NCBI GenBank assembly: GCA_964006375.1
Contig: OZ023269.1
Location: 60,168,968-60,232,967 of the forward strand
DNA from: Tillus elongatus
Taxonomy: Eukaryota; Arthropoda; Insecta; Coleoptera; Cleridae
DNA length: 64,000 nt
Direction: 5' to 3'
This document shows positions 12,782 to 22,055 of this stretch, piece by piece. The notes under the pieces are model-generated. The model made no database searches and had not been told where the DNA came from. It worked only from the letters and a program-made list of their open reading frames with translations. The first letter of the stretch is position 1, and each line of letters begins with the position of its first letter. The position numbers and the translations under genes are program-made.

Positions 12782-13460
12782 TTACGGATAAATATAGACA
12801 TCAAATCCTTTTCTATATCTGCCAGCCTGGAATGGAAATTCTTTATTTATAACCAAAAATCCGAAATTATCTTTCCAACAATAACAACATATATCTTTAA
12901 ATTTCAGAAATGTCATATCAACATTAACGTGATCATCATAAATGTGTTTCAGATCAGTATTATCTTGTTTTAATATTACAAGCAAATATGCATTATCTCT
13001 AATTAATTGTTTTGGAATAAGTCTGACATAGATAAAAACAATCTGCATTGTTATGGCGGCCGAAGCAACAATAGTCTCTCATAATGCGTTGATTGCAGCA
13101 AACAATATCGTCAAATATTATGATTGAATTTGACTTTATCTGGGCAGGAGGCATTATGTCATCCCCGTTTCATATTCAAAATATCCTATATCTGTAATAG
13201 GTTGCAAAAGATGTTTGAGGTATTTATATTTGGGTTGATTAAGTGACTTGGAATAAATGTAAATGTTTTCAAAACGTAATCCATTCGGATGTTCTAAGAG
13301 CGTAACCATTACATTTGTTTTTCCACAACCGGATGCTCCAACCAACACCTCTTTTACATTCATCACCTAATAAAGCACCGTGTCGGCTGAACTTTTCTGC
13401 TAAAGAAATGTCATCGTGATCCTGAATGGGCAACTTTAATGCTTGTTGCGTCACTCTCAT
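12782..13460 (-). pseudogene. ATP: Polinton genome-packaging ATPase, frameshifted
   Basis: This FtsK/HerA-type (A32-like) ATPase packages viral or Polinton DNA. The start [17 protein letters not shown] is at 13460. The Walker A GASGCGKT lies about 13316-13341, followed by [19 protein letters not shown]. Walker B SIIIFDDIV is at about 13104-13133 in another frame, then CFGRHNNADCFYLCQTYSK. The C-terminal part (13048-12782) reads LIRDNAYLLVILKQDNTDL, HIYDDHVNVDMTF and GRYRKGFDVYI. Frame changes fall near 13365, 13155 and 13030. All motifs are still present, so decay is recent relative to the motif content. It is divergently arranged with the pVI-like gene, with a (TA)n run between. Confidence 0.88.
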
Positions 13461-13520
13461 TTTATTTATAACAAATGGTGTGAATTCTGTAAGTGAAATG
13501 TATTTATAGATTTGATTGCG

Positions 13521-13661
<141 letters not shown>

Positions 13662-13727
13662 AATAGTTTCATAACTCAATCATACTTGTACTATTTTTTA
13701 ACCCAATCACACACACAATCCCTAAAT

Positions 13728-14069
13728 ATGAAACTAAAGCGTTTGTTAGCACTAGCACTTCGTAGAAGAGGGAAATTATTAAAAAAGGGAAGAGGTTTGT
13801 CCAAAATGTATTTCGGTGTTAAAAGAAAACATGAAAAATCGAAAGGTAATAAGAAAAGCAGAATAATACGTGCTCCCAAAATTGGTGGTTTTTTACCTTT
13901 CTTGCTACCTGCTTTGGGAGCGTTAGTTGGGTTAGCCGGAGGTGGCGCCAGTATAGCGAAAACCGTAGTTGATGCCAAGAATGCTGCAAAGGTATTACAA
14001 GAAGCAAAACGTCACAATATGGAACTTGAAAAAGTTGCCAGGTCATCTAAAGGTTCTGGGTTATTTTAA
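13728..14069 (+). CDS. Small basic Polinton protein with Gly-rich hydrophobic segment (pVI/pX-like)
   Basis: ATG 13728 opens a 113-aa product. The first 50 residues are very basic ([27 protein letters not shown]). A hydrophobic Gly/Leu segment follows ([20 protein letters not shown], about residues 52-71), then a short amphipathic helix ending [16 protein letters not shown]. Polintons carry such a gene just before the protease, and the layout recalls the adenovirus membrane-active or core-condensing proteins. That parallel is from family knowledge and not proven here. The frame is intact. The longer upstream open frame through (TA)n is ignored because it only encodes Tyr-Ile repeats. Confidence 0.7.
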   Translation: MKLKRLLALALRRRGKLLKKGRGLSKMYFGVKRKHEKSKGNKKSRIIRAPKIGGFLPFLLPALGALVGLAGGGASIAKTVVDAKNAAKVLQEAKRHNMELEKVARSSKGSGLF

Positions 14070-14084
14070 AAACCGTATTAAAGA

Positions 14085-14463
14085 AACTTCGGATAAAGCT
14101 ACCATCGCGACCTTTGACGAATGCTGATTTACTAAAGTTTGCAAATTTGTTAAAGATAAAAGAATTCGGGGAGTATACATGAGAGACAATCTACCAATCA
14201 AAATTAAAAACAACGAATCCGGCATTATTAATCTTGATAGTAAACAGGGTACTGGAACTCACTGGACAGCATATGTAAAAAAAGAAAAACATATAAATTA
14301 TTTCGATAACTATGGAAACTTGCGGCCGCCTAGCGATGTGGTTAATTATTTTTTTAGCGATGGATATAATAACACAATTGCTTATAATTATCAAAGAGAA
14401 CAAAGCCCCTATTCTTCTAGGTGTGGTCATCTGTGTTTGAAATTTCTATATAACACACAGTAA
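14085..14463 (+). pseudogene. PRO: Polinton adenovirus-type cysteine protease, frameshifted near its start
   Basis: The Polinton maturation protease is of the Ulp1/adenain clan. The active-site His is in GTHWTAY (codon 14260-14262), Asp in YFDNYGNLRPP (14304-14306) and the nucleophile Cys in SRCGHLCLKF (14422-14424). The frame from 14179 to 14463 is intact and holds all three. The N-terminal part (LTNADLLKFANLLKI) reads in another frame at about 14100-14160, so one frameshift near 14165 separates it. The gene follows the pVI-like gene closely and ends 28 bases before the penton ATG. Confidence 0.88.
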
Positions 14464-14490
14464 TCTCTGCTGTATTGCCAGTTGTGTAAC

Positions 14491-15153
14491 ATGTCTTACG
14501 CATTTACATTTTCGGGAAAGGAATCTGTGCTTAGCGCAGATTTTAATCCTCCAATATTTCTACATGACAATTCGCAGTATGTGATTGGTCTAACAAATTT
14601 CGAGACTTTCAATGTTATCCCTAATATTGATGAAACCAACAATAAATTTTTCTATGGCACTGAACATGTTACAATTCCAACAGGTTCTCATAAAATTTCA
14701 GATATACATCAGTATTTACAGAAAAACATGAAAAAAGAAACTTTAGAACTCGAAGCGAATAATAATACATTAAAAACTATTTTAAAATGTAGTAAAGATA
14801 TTGATTTTTCAAAAGCCAATTCCATCGGTAAACTTTTAGGATTTTGTAATAAGCTTTTAAAGGCGAATTTAGTTCATGAATCAGAAAATCCAGTTGAAAT
14901 TATTAAAGTAAATGCTTTATGTATTGACTGCAACATATCTTCTGGTTCGTATAATAATGGTAAGCTGGTTCATACAATACATCAGTTTTTCCCTACTGTA
15001 CCTCCTGGATATAAAATAGTGGAAACGCCTCAAAACATCATTTAATTTCCAGTTACCGTTAAGACCATTACTAATATAACCATTAAGGTACTTGATCAAG
15101 ACGGAAACTTAGTGAATTTTAGGGGTGAAACGGTTACAGTAAAAGTGCATTAA
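14491..15153 (+). pseudogene. Polinton minor capsid (penton, single jelly roll) with one in-frame stop
   Basis: The start MSYAFTFSGKESVL is at 14491. The frame runs through PPIFLHDNSQYVIGLTNFET, HVTIPTGSHKISDIHQYL, the IDCNISSGSYNNG block and HTIHQFFPTVPPGYKIVE to a TAA at 15043-15045. The same frame then continues without change through FPVTVKTITNITIKVLDQDG to a TAA at 15151-15153. This matches the usual Polinton penton length and tail, so the first TAA is a nonsense mutation inside an otherwise whole gene. It sits between the protease and the major capsid. Confidence 0.85.
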
Positions 15154-15165
15154 AAAGATATATAA

Positions 15166-16481
15166 ATGGTCGTGAGATATAACGCTTTATATCCACCCTC
15201 TTGGTTGCCAGAGTATAAAAACAGAAACCTTCAGAAAAAATCAGTACTCTAAAAAGGCCTAAGCAATTAACACCTTCCAAGCGACAATTCTTAAAATCAC
15301 TTAGTTTTCAAGTAAAACGAATATTCTTAACGTTGCACAAAAAGTAGTTGTAGATGATTCTATTGTAGATTACCAGTACCATACCTACCAGGCATGTACG
15401 TCTTCACAATTTAATTATAACGATGAACAGCGGATCAGTGTTCAAGAACTTGATGCATATACACTTCCTTCTGACACCTTTTTGTACATTGAAGGTAAAT
15501 TAACCAAAACAGATGGTATCGTGTCGAACAATTTGTTTCTTATTAACAATTCATTAGCTTTTCTTTTTAGAGAAATTCGTTATGAACTGAACGGTGTAGT
15601 AGTAGATTCCACGCGCAATGTAGGACTTGCTTCAACAATGAAAATTATTTTTCATTAAATTCTAACGAAAGCATAAAACTTCAAAACGCACAGATGATCG
15701 TATCAAAGTCGATGCGAATGTAAATTTTAATGTTTGTATTCCATGTTCCCACTTATTGGGATTTTTCGAAGATTACCGCAAAATTATAATGAATATGAAA
15801 CAAGAATTAATCCTTATTAGAAGTAGTGATGATAAAGATGCTGTAATCTACATTGATGATCCTGCAGCTCCCACCCCTACAGTGGATGAGCCGAAAGTTA
15901 CAATTGAGAAGGTGTCCTGGAAAGTTCCCCATGTTACCGTTTCTCTCGCACAACAGTTACAGCTTTCCAGACAAATTCAAAAGGGGGTGGAAATTCCATT
16001 AGCCTTTCGAAGCTGGAAGTTAATAGAATACCCAGCTCTTCCAGAAACATCTAGACATACTTGGCCAGTTAAGACCACTACAAAACTCGAATCACCACGC
16101 CATATTCTTACAGGATTTCAAACTGATAGGAAAGGAAAGCTTTTAAAAGATATGAGTAAATTTGATAATTGTAACCTAAGAAATTTTAGAGCTTCTCTAA
16201 ACACTGAAAGGTATTCTTACCAGGACCTCAACTTAAATATTCTGGAAAATAAATTCGCCCCACTTTACGAAATGTTTTCCAAATTTCAACAATCTTATTA
16301 TCAAAAAGAAAATCAACCCCTTTTTATACTAACTGAGTTTGCAAAATTAGTACCTTTAGTTCATATTGATTGCTCCCGACAAAAGGATAGCATTCAATCA
16401 GGCTCGGTTGTATTGAGACTTGAATTCGAAACAAATGCAAATATACCACATAACATCCGCATACTGTTTAATTTTGCATGA
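15166..16481 (+). pseudogene. MCP: Polinton major capsid protein (double jelly roll), frameshifted
   Basis: A short open start lies at 15166 (MVVRYNALYPPSWLPEYK), then stops. The N-terminal jelly-roll part appears at about 15310-15658: SSQFNYNDEQRISVQELDAY, FLYIEGKLTKTDG, LFREIRYELNGVVVDSTRNV. The frame changes near 15650-15750. The rest is open to 16481: LLGFFEDYRKIIMNMKQELI, WKVPHVTVSLAQQ, IPLAFRSWKLIEYP, RHILTGFQTDRKGK, LVPLVHIDCSRQ and VVLRLEFETNA. These blocks are typical for the Polinton hexon-like protein that forms the shell. The middle segment (about 15660-15745) is the damaged part. Confidence 0.88.
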
Positions 16482-16710
16482 TAAACTATTTACTTACAAT
16501 CCCCTGACGAAAATCGTAAGACAAATTTAATTATACTATTTCAGCTAAATGCATCCTTTCACCTATTTCAATTTGATCATGACGTTGAGGTATAAACAAC
16601 AACTCAGTGCTCATTTAAAAAAACTAAAAGAACTCAAAAAAGTGATTGTCTTTTACGGCACGAAGAAAAAAATGTATTAACGCTTTTCAAATATGTCATT
16701 GTAAACTATA
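16482..16710. other. Spacer after the capsid gene
   Basis: About 230 AT-rich bases lie between the capsid gene and the DIQGF-family remnant. No supported feature. Confidence 0.5.
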
Positions 16711-17155
16711 GTACTCGTAATTGATATTCAAGGTTTCAAACTGGAAAATAACAAATTTCTTCCAAAAGAACTTGCATCGTTTGATGGTTCCAAGATCTGT
16801 CACTATGTTTTTAAAGCACCATTTAGTCTGGATAAATAATCCTCAAAATTTACAAGTGCAGACGAAATGGTTAATAAACCATCATCATTGTATTGATTCG
16901 AAATCAGGTTTTACACCAGTACACAGTTTTGCTGAAATAATCAAACATCTTACAAGCAACATCAACGTCATTTAGGTGAAAGGAAAGGAGAAAGCTGATT
17001 ATGTAAAAAAATATTCATCAGCCCTCGTTTTGGAATTAGATGAACAACCCGCACTTCAATCATCTATACCTTCTTGCATTTATCATTTAAATAATCATTG
17101 CGTTTGCGCCCTTACTAATGTATACTTTTTATTTAATAATCATATTATGAATTAA
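16711..17155 (+). pseudogene. 'D-x-QGF' family remnant, copy 1
   Basis: The reading VLVIDIQGFKLENNKF, LPKELASFDGSK, CHYVFKAPF (16711-16840) stops, then continues in other frames. The later pieces are HHHCIDSKSGF (about 16883), a VKGKEKADYVKKYSSA-like piece (16977-17020, shifted) and VLELDEQPALQSS...CIYHLNNHCVCALTNVYF (17023-17130). The same order of words occurs at 20313-20799 in this window (DTQGF, KELA, HHIFKPP, HHCID, YVKGENK, INLE, CMHH). The product is therefore a real family of about 150-190 aa. I recall similar unnamed proteins near insect Polintons, but I know of no function. The hhhD-h-QGF start could be strand 1 of an RNase H-like fold; that is a guess. Confidence 0.6.
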
Positions 17156-17189
17156 CTTTTATATTGTAAATATTTTAAAATAATAAAAA

Positions 17190-17534
17190 CTAGTTAAATT
17201 TTCTTTTATTTAAAAACCATGTATATGAATACAATGTCCAACTTAAATTTTCTACAAATTTAAAATGGAACGTAATGTTCAAGTAAATGTTCAATTTCCC
17301 TACTTTGCACATAGGCTTTGTGCGAAAGAACAAAAACTCCTTTGTACAGTTGCCACTTAAATATATGTTACACAATTCATACAAATATGAATTAGTCCAG
17401 TCATCTCCTTCAGACTCGAATTTTTCGTCACCAGCTATGTCTCTTATTTTGCACACAATTAAACGAAATTTCTCTTCTAGCTCATTACTTTCCATTTTTT
17501 CACACTGGCATTTGCTGTTCACATTTGCCATCAT
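17190..17534 (-). pseudogene. 'ELCxxYL' family, copy 1
   Basis: From ATG 17534 the - strand frame reads MANVNSKCQCEKMESNELEEKF, then IVCKIRDIAGDEKFESEGDD and LYELCNIYLSGNCTKEF. The tail after FLFF (below about 17330) no longer resembles the other copies and is probably shifted. Two more members lie at 28030-28350 and 27118-28020 on the same strand. They share an acidic stretch followed by ELC-x2-YL-x6-FFAL. The function is unknown. It lies about 50 bases downstream of the Cys-rich ORF, in the same direction. Confidence 0.5.
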
Positions 17535-17586
17535 ACTGTTTATAATATACCGACGTTGACGATGAATTCTTAACTACTGACACAAT

Positions 17587-18025
17587 TCACCGTTTCTTCG
17601 ATATTCCCATTCTTACACAACTACACATAAAAGCTTCTTCGGTTGCCTGTTTGCACTGTTCTGCAGATCTATATTTTATTCGCCTGTTACAATAGGAACA
17701 ATGGGATATGTATCTGCTATGGAGGTGATATTTCAAGACGACACTCTTCTCGCACACACTAAACACTGCATACCTAGCTCCCACCAAACAATAACTGCAA
17801 ACTATTGAACCCATGCAAGGATCTCCTATAAAATAAAATTTGTGGCATTTTTCTTTACTCACGTCGACAGCCCCAAGGTGTGCATCCATTAATGCTACAG
17901 CTTGAATATGGCGATTTTGCAAAACACTTCCTTCATAATTTAACGCATATCGATGGCGAATATTTGCAGCGTTGCGTAAACTGTCCCAATTAATTTTTAA
18001 AAAAAATGGCCCGACATTGTATTCC
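17587..18025 (-). CDS. Cys-rich ORF of unknown function
   Basis: The frame is open on the - strand from about 18025; the first ATG downstream (17853) would give a shorter protein. It reads FFLKINWDSLRNAANIRHR, NRHIQAVALMDAHLGAVDV, CHKFYFIGDPCMGSIVCSYC, VLKYHLHSRYISHCSYCNRR and ends EEAFMCSCVRMGISKKR. The paired Cys (CSYC, CSYC, CSC) and His suggest zinc binding; this is inference. No signal peptide or membrane segment is seen. I do not recognise the family. With copy 1 of the ELCxxYL family it makes a two-gene unit on the - strand, beside the end of the Polinton. Confidence 0.45.
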
Positions 18026-19485
18026 TACACACTTTAAATAAACTCGAACTCACAGACTGCTAATACTACACTGAATTACACAAGCTATCTCCCATTCACA
18101 TATATAATAGAAATTTCAAGGACGAATTTGTTCAAGGTTATATCTCATAATATGGCCTTGAAATATGGCCTTGGAATATGACCCTGACGTCGGCCTTGGT
18201 TCTGTCCTTGGCCTTGACGATGGCCTTAACCTCGCTCACTCACTCCTCCGTGTTCTAGAACAGACACTAACTACCTACTTTTATCATATCATATCATACC
18301 TATATACAGTGTTAGTTTTTAACTTGAAATACATTTGGTTAATCAAACACAGTTTCTTTTTTCAAAAATGCTTGGACACGTTGATTAGTATTTCAAGTTG
18401 CAGTCTTAAAAAATATATACAGTATTTCCCATATTGAAAAATGGCGTCCTCGATAATTTATTTAAATCAACCTTAGGTTGATTTATTGTTAAACTTCCTG
18501 CATGTGAAGTTGTAGAAAACCAGCAGATTTAAAAATTTTATTTGTTGACATAAAAAAAAATACAGTTTTCATTTTAAAATGAATAATTGAACCCATTTTG
18601 AACATTTCTGTTTCGTCGGGGGAACTTTTAGTCTACACTAATTTTCGTGCTTTCAACTCCTTTATAATAAAAATTTGAAATTTGGTGGTTTTATATAGCT
18701 TAACAGGTAGTTTAAAAATAGCGAACTGAAAGCTAGGGTTCTCATTTAAAAAATGTATCAATGACATCTGAAATTTGGCTCAGATTAAAAAATATATCTT
18801 TTTAAAAGATTGTAACTATGAAAATAATACCTGACGCATCAGAGCATTTTTGAAAAAAAGCTGTAGTAGATTAATTGAAATTAATTCAAGTTACAGCTTG
18901 CACTGTATATATATAATATAACAATTGCAGAGAAGTTGCAAATGTAAGTTTAAATTTTACAATCTCGCTAAGCCCTTTTATCGATTTTTCAGTTAACATT
19001 TGTAAGTATGAAGAAAGTTTATAACAGATTACTACAGTAAACGTGCAGTAAGGTTACAAAAGAAAAACTTGCATTTGTAATGCAACTAGGGGGAAGATTT
19101 GTTATTTGCAGCAAACTTGCAGGAGGCTTTCTGTAAGTATCAAACTTACTCTTCCTTTGAAAATTATTCTGCAAGGTTGATGCAATAGTGCCTTGCCCAG
19201 TGGGTAAGGCTAAATGCATTCTTACCATAATAAGAAACGCAGACGGGTTTCGCTCTAATTAAAGCTCGTCAGTGCGCCATACTAATTATAGCGAGAATAC
19301 ATCTATAGCAAAGGTAGTCAGCCTCCTAGAACCTTGTGAGGTGTACGACAGGGTCGCCATCCCTGTGCGGAACCAGGTAATATTATATCACAGCAGCTCT
19401 AATCAACACAAAATGTTATAAATAGAGATTACGTACAATCAACCAACAATTATGTAAATTGTCAGCCCTGGCCCTTTCTTCTCTA
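18026..19485. other. Non-coding stretch with a short GGCCTTG cluster
   Basis: No gene is supported. At 18150-18230 the word GGCCTTG recurs at short intervals (ATGGCCTTGAAAT, GGCCTTGGAATATG, CGGCCTTGGTTC, GGCCTTGACG, GGCCTTAACC). The rest is AT-rich with no recognisable repeat. Confidence 0.5.
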
Positions 19486-19630
19486 ATACCGGGACGATGT
19501 ATATATGTAATACCGGGACAATATTCTGGGCCCTCCACACCTACACTAAGCTACTGCGCCTGCGCGGTCACACGCAAGCACATTAGCTTAGTGGAGTCAT
19601 TCTGACGTCAGTCAGCGTGACGAAATAAAG

Positions 19631-19855
19631 ATGGTGGGTGTATAGGGAGAGACAAGAGGTCTAACCTGAGATGACTTAAACCAAGATGGCGGCTGTTAGC
19701 ATGCAGATAAGAAGATGATGACTTCAAAGCGACAAAACAAGATGGCGGCTGGATAGAAACAGACAAAACGTCTGACCTGAGATGATCTAACGGATTACGT
19801 CGCCATCCGGGAAGATGGTGGCTGTTGGCATGGAAATAAGAATAAGATAAAAATT
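19631..19855. repeat. 110-bp tandem duplication carrying AAGATGGCGGC-type motifs
   Basis: The segment starting ATGGTGGGTG (19631) is repeated from ATGGCGGCTGG (19741). Each copy has a 'CTAACCTGAGATGA / CTGACCTGAGATGA' block and then a second CAAGATGGCGGCTGTTAGC- or GAAGATGGTGGCTGTTGGC-type block. AAGATGGCGGC is exact at 19683-19693 and 19739-19749, and a one-base variant lies at 19812-19822. This word is the known YY1 consensus. Confidence 0.7.
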
Positions 19856-19968
19856 GAAGAGGTTTCTGACCTGAGCATAAGAGGAAGCGAGATTTTGATT
19901 TTGTAAATGACATTTATAGATAATGTCGGTTAGCGCATACGCACATCATTTTTTTTATTTGTTAAGTT

Positions 19969-20035
19969 AGTCACCATATGTGAAGCATCATCGTACTTGT
20001 CACCATATGTGAAGAATCATCGGACTCGTCTCAAT
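19969..20035. repeat. Two-copy short tandem repeat, period about 30 bp
   Basis: GTCACCATATGTGAAGCATC and GTCACCATATGTGAAGAATC follow each other, each trailed by ATCG(T/G)ACT. No coding is visible. Confidence 0.8.
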
Positions 20036-20273
20036 TAGTAGAGTTCAAACATGTAGGTTCGAGGCGCGAACGGCCAAAGTGTTCGTTTGCGTAAAATTAG
20101 TCTATATCAAATTGGAGAAGGAAAGTAATCAGAACTTTCCAGATCACACTAAATGTTTCTGCATAATTATATATGATTGCATCATCGAATACCCTCTACT
20201 CTCTAACGTTGTACCCTATATCATCTGAGTACAAGACCCCTACCTCCACTACTCTCTCTCTCTCTCTGCGGAG

Positions 20274-20282
20274 CTATATAAG
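20274..20282 (+). promoter_or_regulatory. TATA box upstream of DTQGF-family gene
   Basis: CTATATAAG lies 31-39 bases upstream of ATG 20313. That is close for a TATA plus leader, but it would fit a very short 5' UTR. A (CT)n tract lies just upstream. Confidence 0.35.
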
Positions 20283-20312
20283 CCAAGATGGAAGTATAGT
20301 GATAGGGGCAAG

Positions 20313-20799
20313 ATGAAGTTCGTCGTTGTCGACACTCAAGGTTTCTGTCTGCCCGAGTTCACACCCAAAGAGTTGGCAATATATAATAGGTATCAAACGG
20401 TGCATCATATCTTTAAGCCGCCACAACCAATGTTTTCTGTCTGCTGATGTAATCAAACAAGTAAAGTTTCTGCAGACCCGTCACCATTGTATCGACTATA
20501 ATTATGGTACTGTTTATTTGGAAGGGCTGCCAAATATCCTGCTGAAACATATCGTTGAACAACAAGTGGACCGAATCTATGTGAAAGGCGAGAATAAACA
20601 GAGATTTCTGTCACAGATGCTCCTCACTTGTGGCTACCGTGTGGACGTGATCAATTTGGAAACAAACGTGGATTGTCCGAAGCTGGTGCCAGATATTCCT
20701 CTGTGTATGCATCACTCACCAGGATACACTACAAGCTGTATATGTAGCATAAATAATTGCATGTTGCTATTTCGTTATATTGTAAGCTTAATGCCTTAA
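20313..20799 (+). pseudogene. 'D-x-QGF' family, copy 2, one frameshift
   Basis: From ATG 20313 the frame reads MKFVVVDTQGFCLPEFTPKE, LAIYNRYQTVHHIFKPPQP and stops at 20445-20447. After one frameshift (about 20425-20435) the second frame continues to 20799: CFLSADVIKQVKF, RHHCIDYNYGTVYLEGLPN, HIVEQQVDRIYVKGENKQRF, GYRVDVINLE, CPKLVPDIPLCMHH and CICSINNC. All the landmarks of copy 1 (16711) recur in the same order, with no nucleotide-level identity obvious, so the two are old paralogues or come from two elements. It is better preserved than copy 1, with one shift only. Function unknown. Confidence 0.6.
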
Positions 20800-21076
20800 T
20801 AAATTTGTAAATTATGTATGATTTTTTCTGCCAGCACCCTTACAATTCTTAAAACTAGTAAATAAAACACAGGTGTTCATTTTATATATTTGTATTAGCA
20901 AACACGTTCGCGATACATGTGCAGATAAGTGCTATATTTAAAACAAAAGTACATCAACATGAATATGGTAAGACATGTGAGAAATCCAGTGTCTATAAAC
21001 ACAAAAATATACTTTAAAGTGAACAGCTGGGCGTCAGTCAACACAAGAGTGCTCCAATCAGATGTCATCACGGCCC

Positions 21077-21322
21077 TCAAACAGAAACAACTTTGTAAAG
21101 CACCACATCAGATGACATGCTTTTGGATGACATGTTGTACGTTGCAAGCGGTACGAGGTCATCGTTGTGTAGATATGTTGTTGTTGTAAGAGCTGACCAT
21201 ATCATGCAGTCATCGGTGTCGAAAAAAATTCGTACTTCTGTTACATTGGGTGGTTTATGAATATACAACACATTCTGACACAGTGCTGTTAAGATGATGA
21301 AACCTGCTTTAAAAGGAACCAT
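21077..21322 (-). CDS. Unrecognised - strand ORF interrupted from its upstream partner by BEL/Pao
   Basis: From ATG 21322 the frame reads MVPFKAGFIILTALCQNVLY, IHKPPNVTEVRIFFDTDDCM, IWSALTTTTYLHNDDLVPLA and ends at 21077. The BEL/Pao 5' LTR begins at 21346. Taking the retrotransposon and one CTGTG out, this ORF is in the same frame as the - strand ORF that ends with a stop at 27118-27120, 8 codons upstream. It is thus either the next gene of one operon-like row or the far part of one gene with a stop. Not recognised. Confidence 0.4.
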   Translation of the reverse strand: MVPFKAGFIILTALCQNVLYIHKPPNVTEVRIFFDTDDCMIWSALTTTTYLHNDDLVPLATYNMSSKSMSSDVVLYKVVSV

Positions 21323-21340
21323 CGCCAATGTTATGGATGT

Positions 21341-21345
21341 CTGTG
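21341..21345. repeat. Target-site duplication CTGTG (left)
   Basis: CTGTG directly precedes the 5' LTR and recurs directly after the 3' LTR at 27109-27113. Five bases is the usual length for BEL/Pao. Confidence 0.9.
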
Positions 21346-21708
21346 TGGTTATGAACATTTCCCGCGATTTTTTGAATCATGCAGTGCGCCACCATTGACG
21401 GCTCAGATGTCAGCTGTCTTGGACATTGGTTGTGCGCAAGCCCGACGACCGCAATGAAGAAGGAAGGTGAATGAAGACAATCAATCATTCTATTCGTTTT
21501 AAAGACACCGATTCGAGTGCTTCGTTCAGCACGCCGCTCCGTCTTGTATATTTATTTATTCTTTAGTTATAAGTTATTGTAATTAGTGTAAATAGTCAAT
21601 ACAATATTCTGCAGAAATCCACATAGCTTTAATTCGATACAGTCCACTAAGTCGATCGAGAACCAGCCAAGAACATCATATTCGACGGCAGCAACGCCGT
21701 AATCTCCA
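21346..21708 (+). repeat. 5' LTR of BEL/Pao
   Basis: 363 bases, beginning TGGTTATGAAC and ending CTCCA. It is followed at 21709 by TTTTTTGGCCTTCGAACC, where a primer-binding site is expected; no perfect tRNA match could be judged by eye. Confidence 0.93.
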
Positions 21709-22055
21709 TTTTTTGGCCTTCGAACCGCACAATTACTTGGTTAAAACACGTGTTTGTATAAAGTCTAGTGGATTCTGTAGTTACGCGATCGGAGTGTATT
21801 CGTCAATGTATGTGTGTATTCGACAAACAAGCAGCGATAAAATTCGTTACAAGAAAGAAGAAAGAAGCACGTGGACGACCACGTTGTTCTCTGGTGAGTC
21901 ACATTCCATTATCCCATCTATTTCTTTGTTTTATTTTTATCCAGCGCTTATTTTAGCGAAATTTTATCTGTACTGCATTGTTTGAGTTTCTCATATTATT
22001 TTCAATATTTAACACTAAGAAAAACCGTTTGTTGAATTTAACATATCTTGCAATC

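Noticed and set aside
18165..18437. + strand 90-codon frame
   Set aside because: Its start is only the GGCCTTG cluster and its end is AT-rich; no protein character.
21709..21730. Primer-binding site of the BEL/Pao with a named tRNA
   Set aside because: TGG is present, but the following bases do not fit a full tRNA 3' end by eye, so no tRNA is named.
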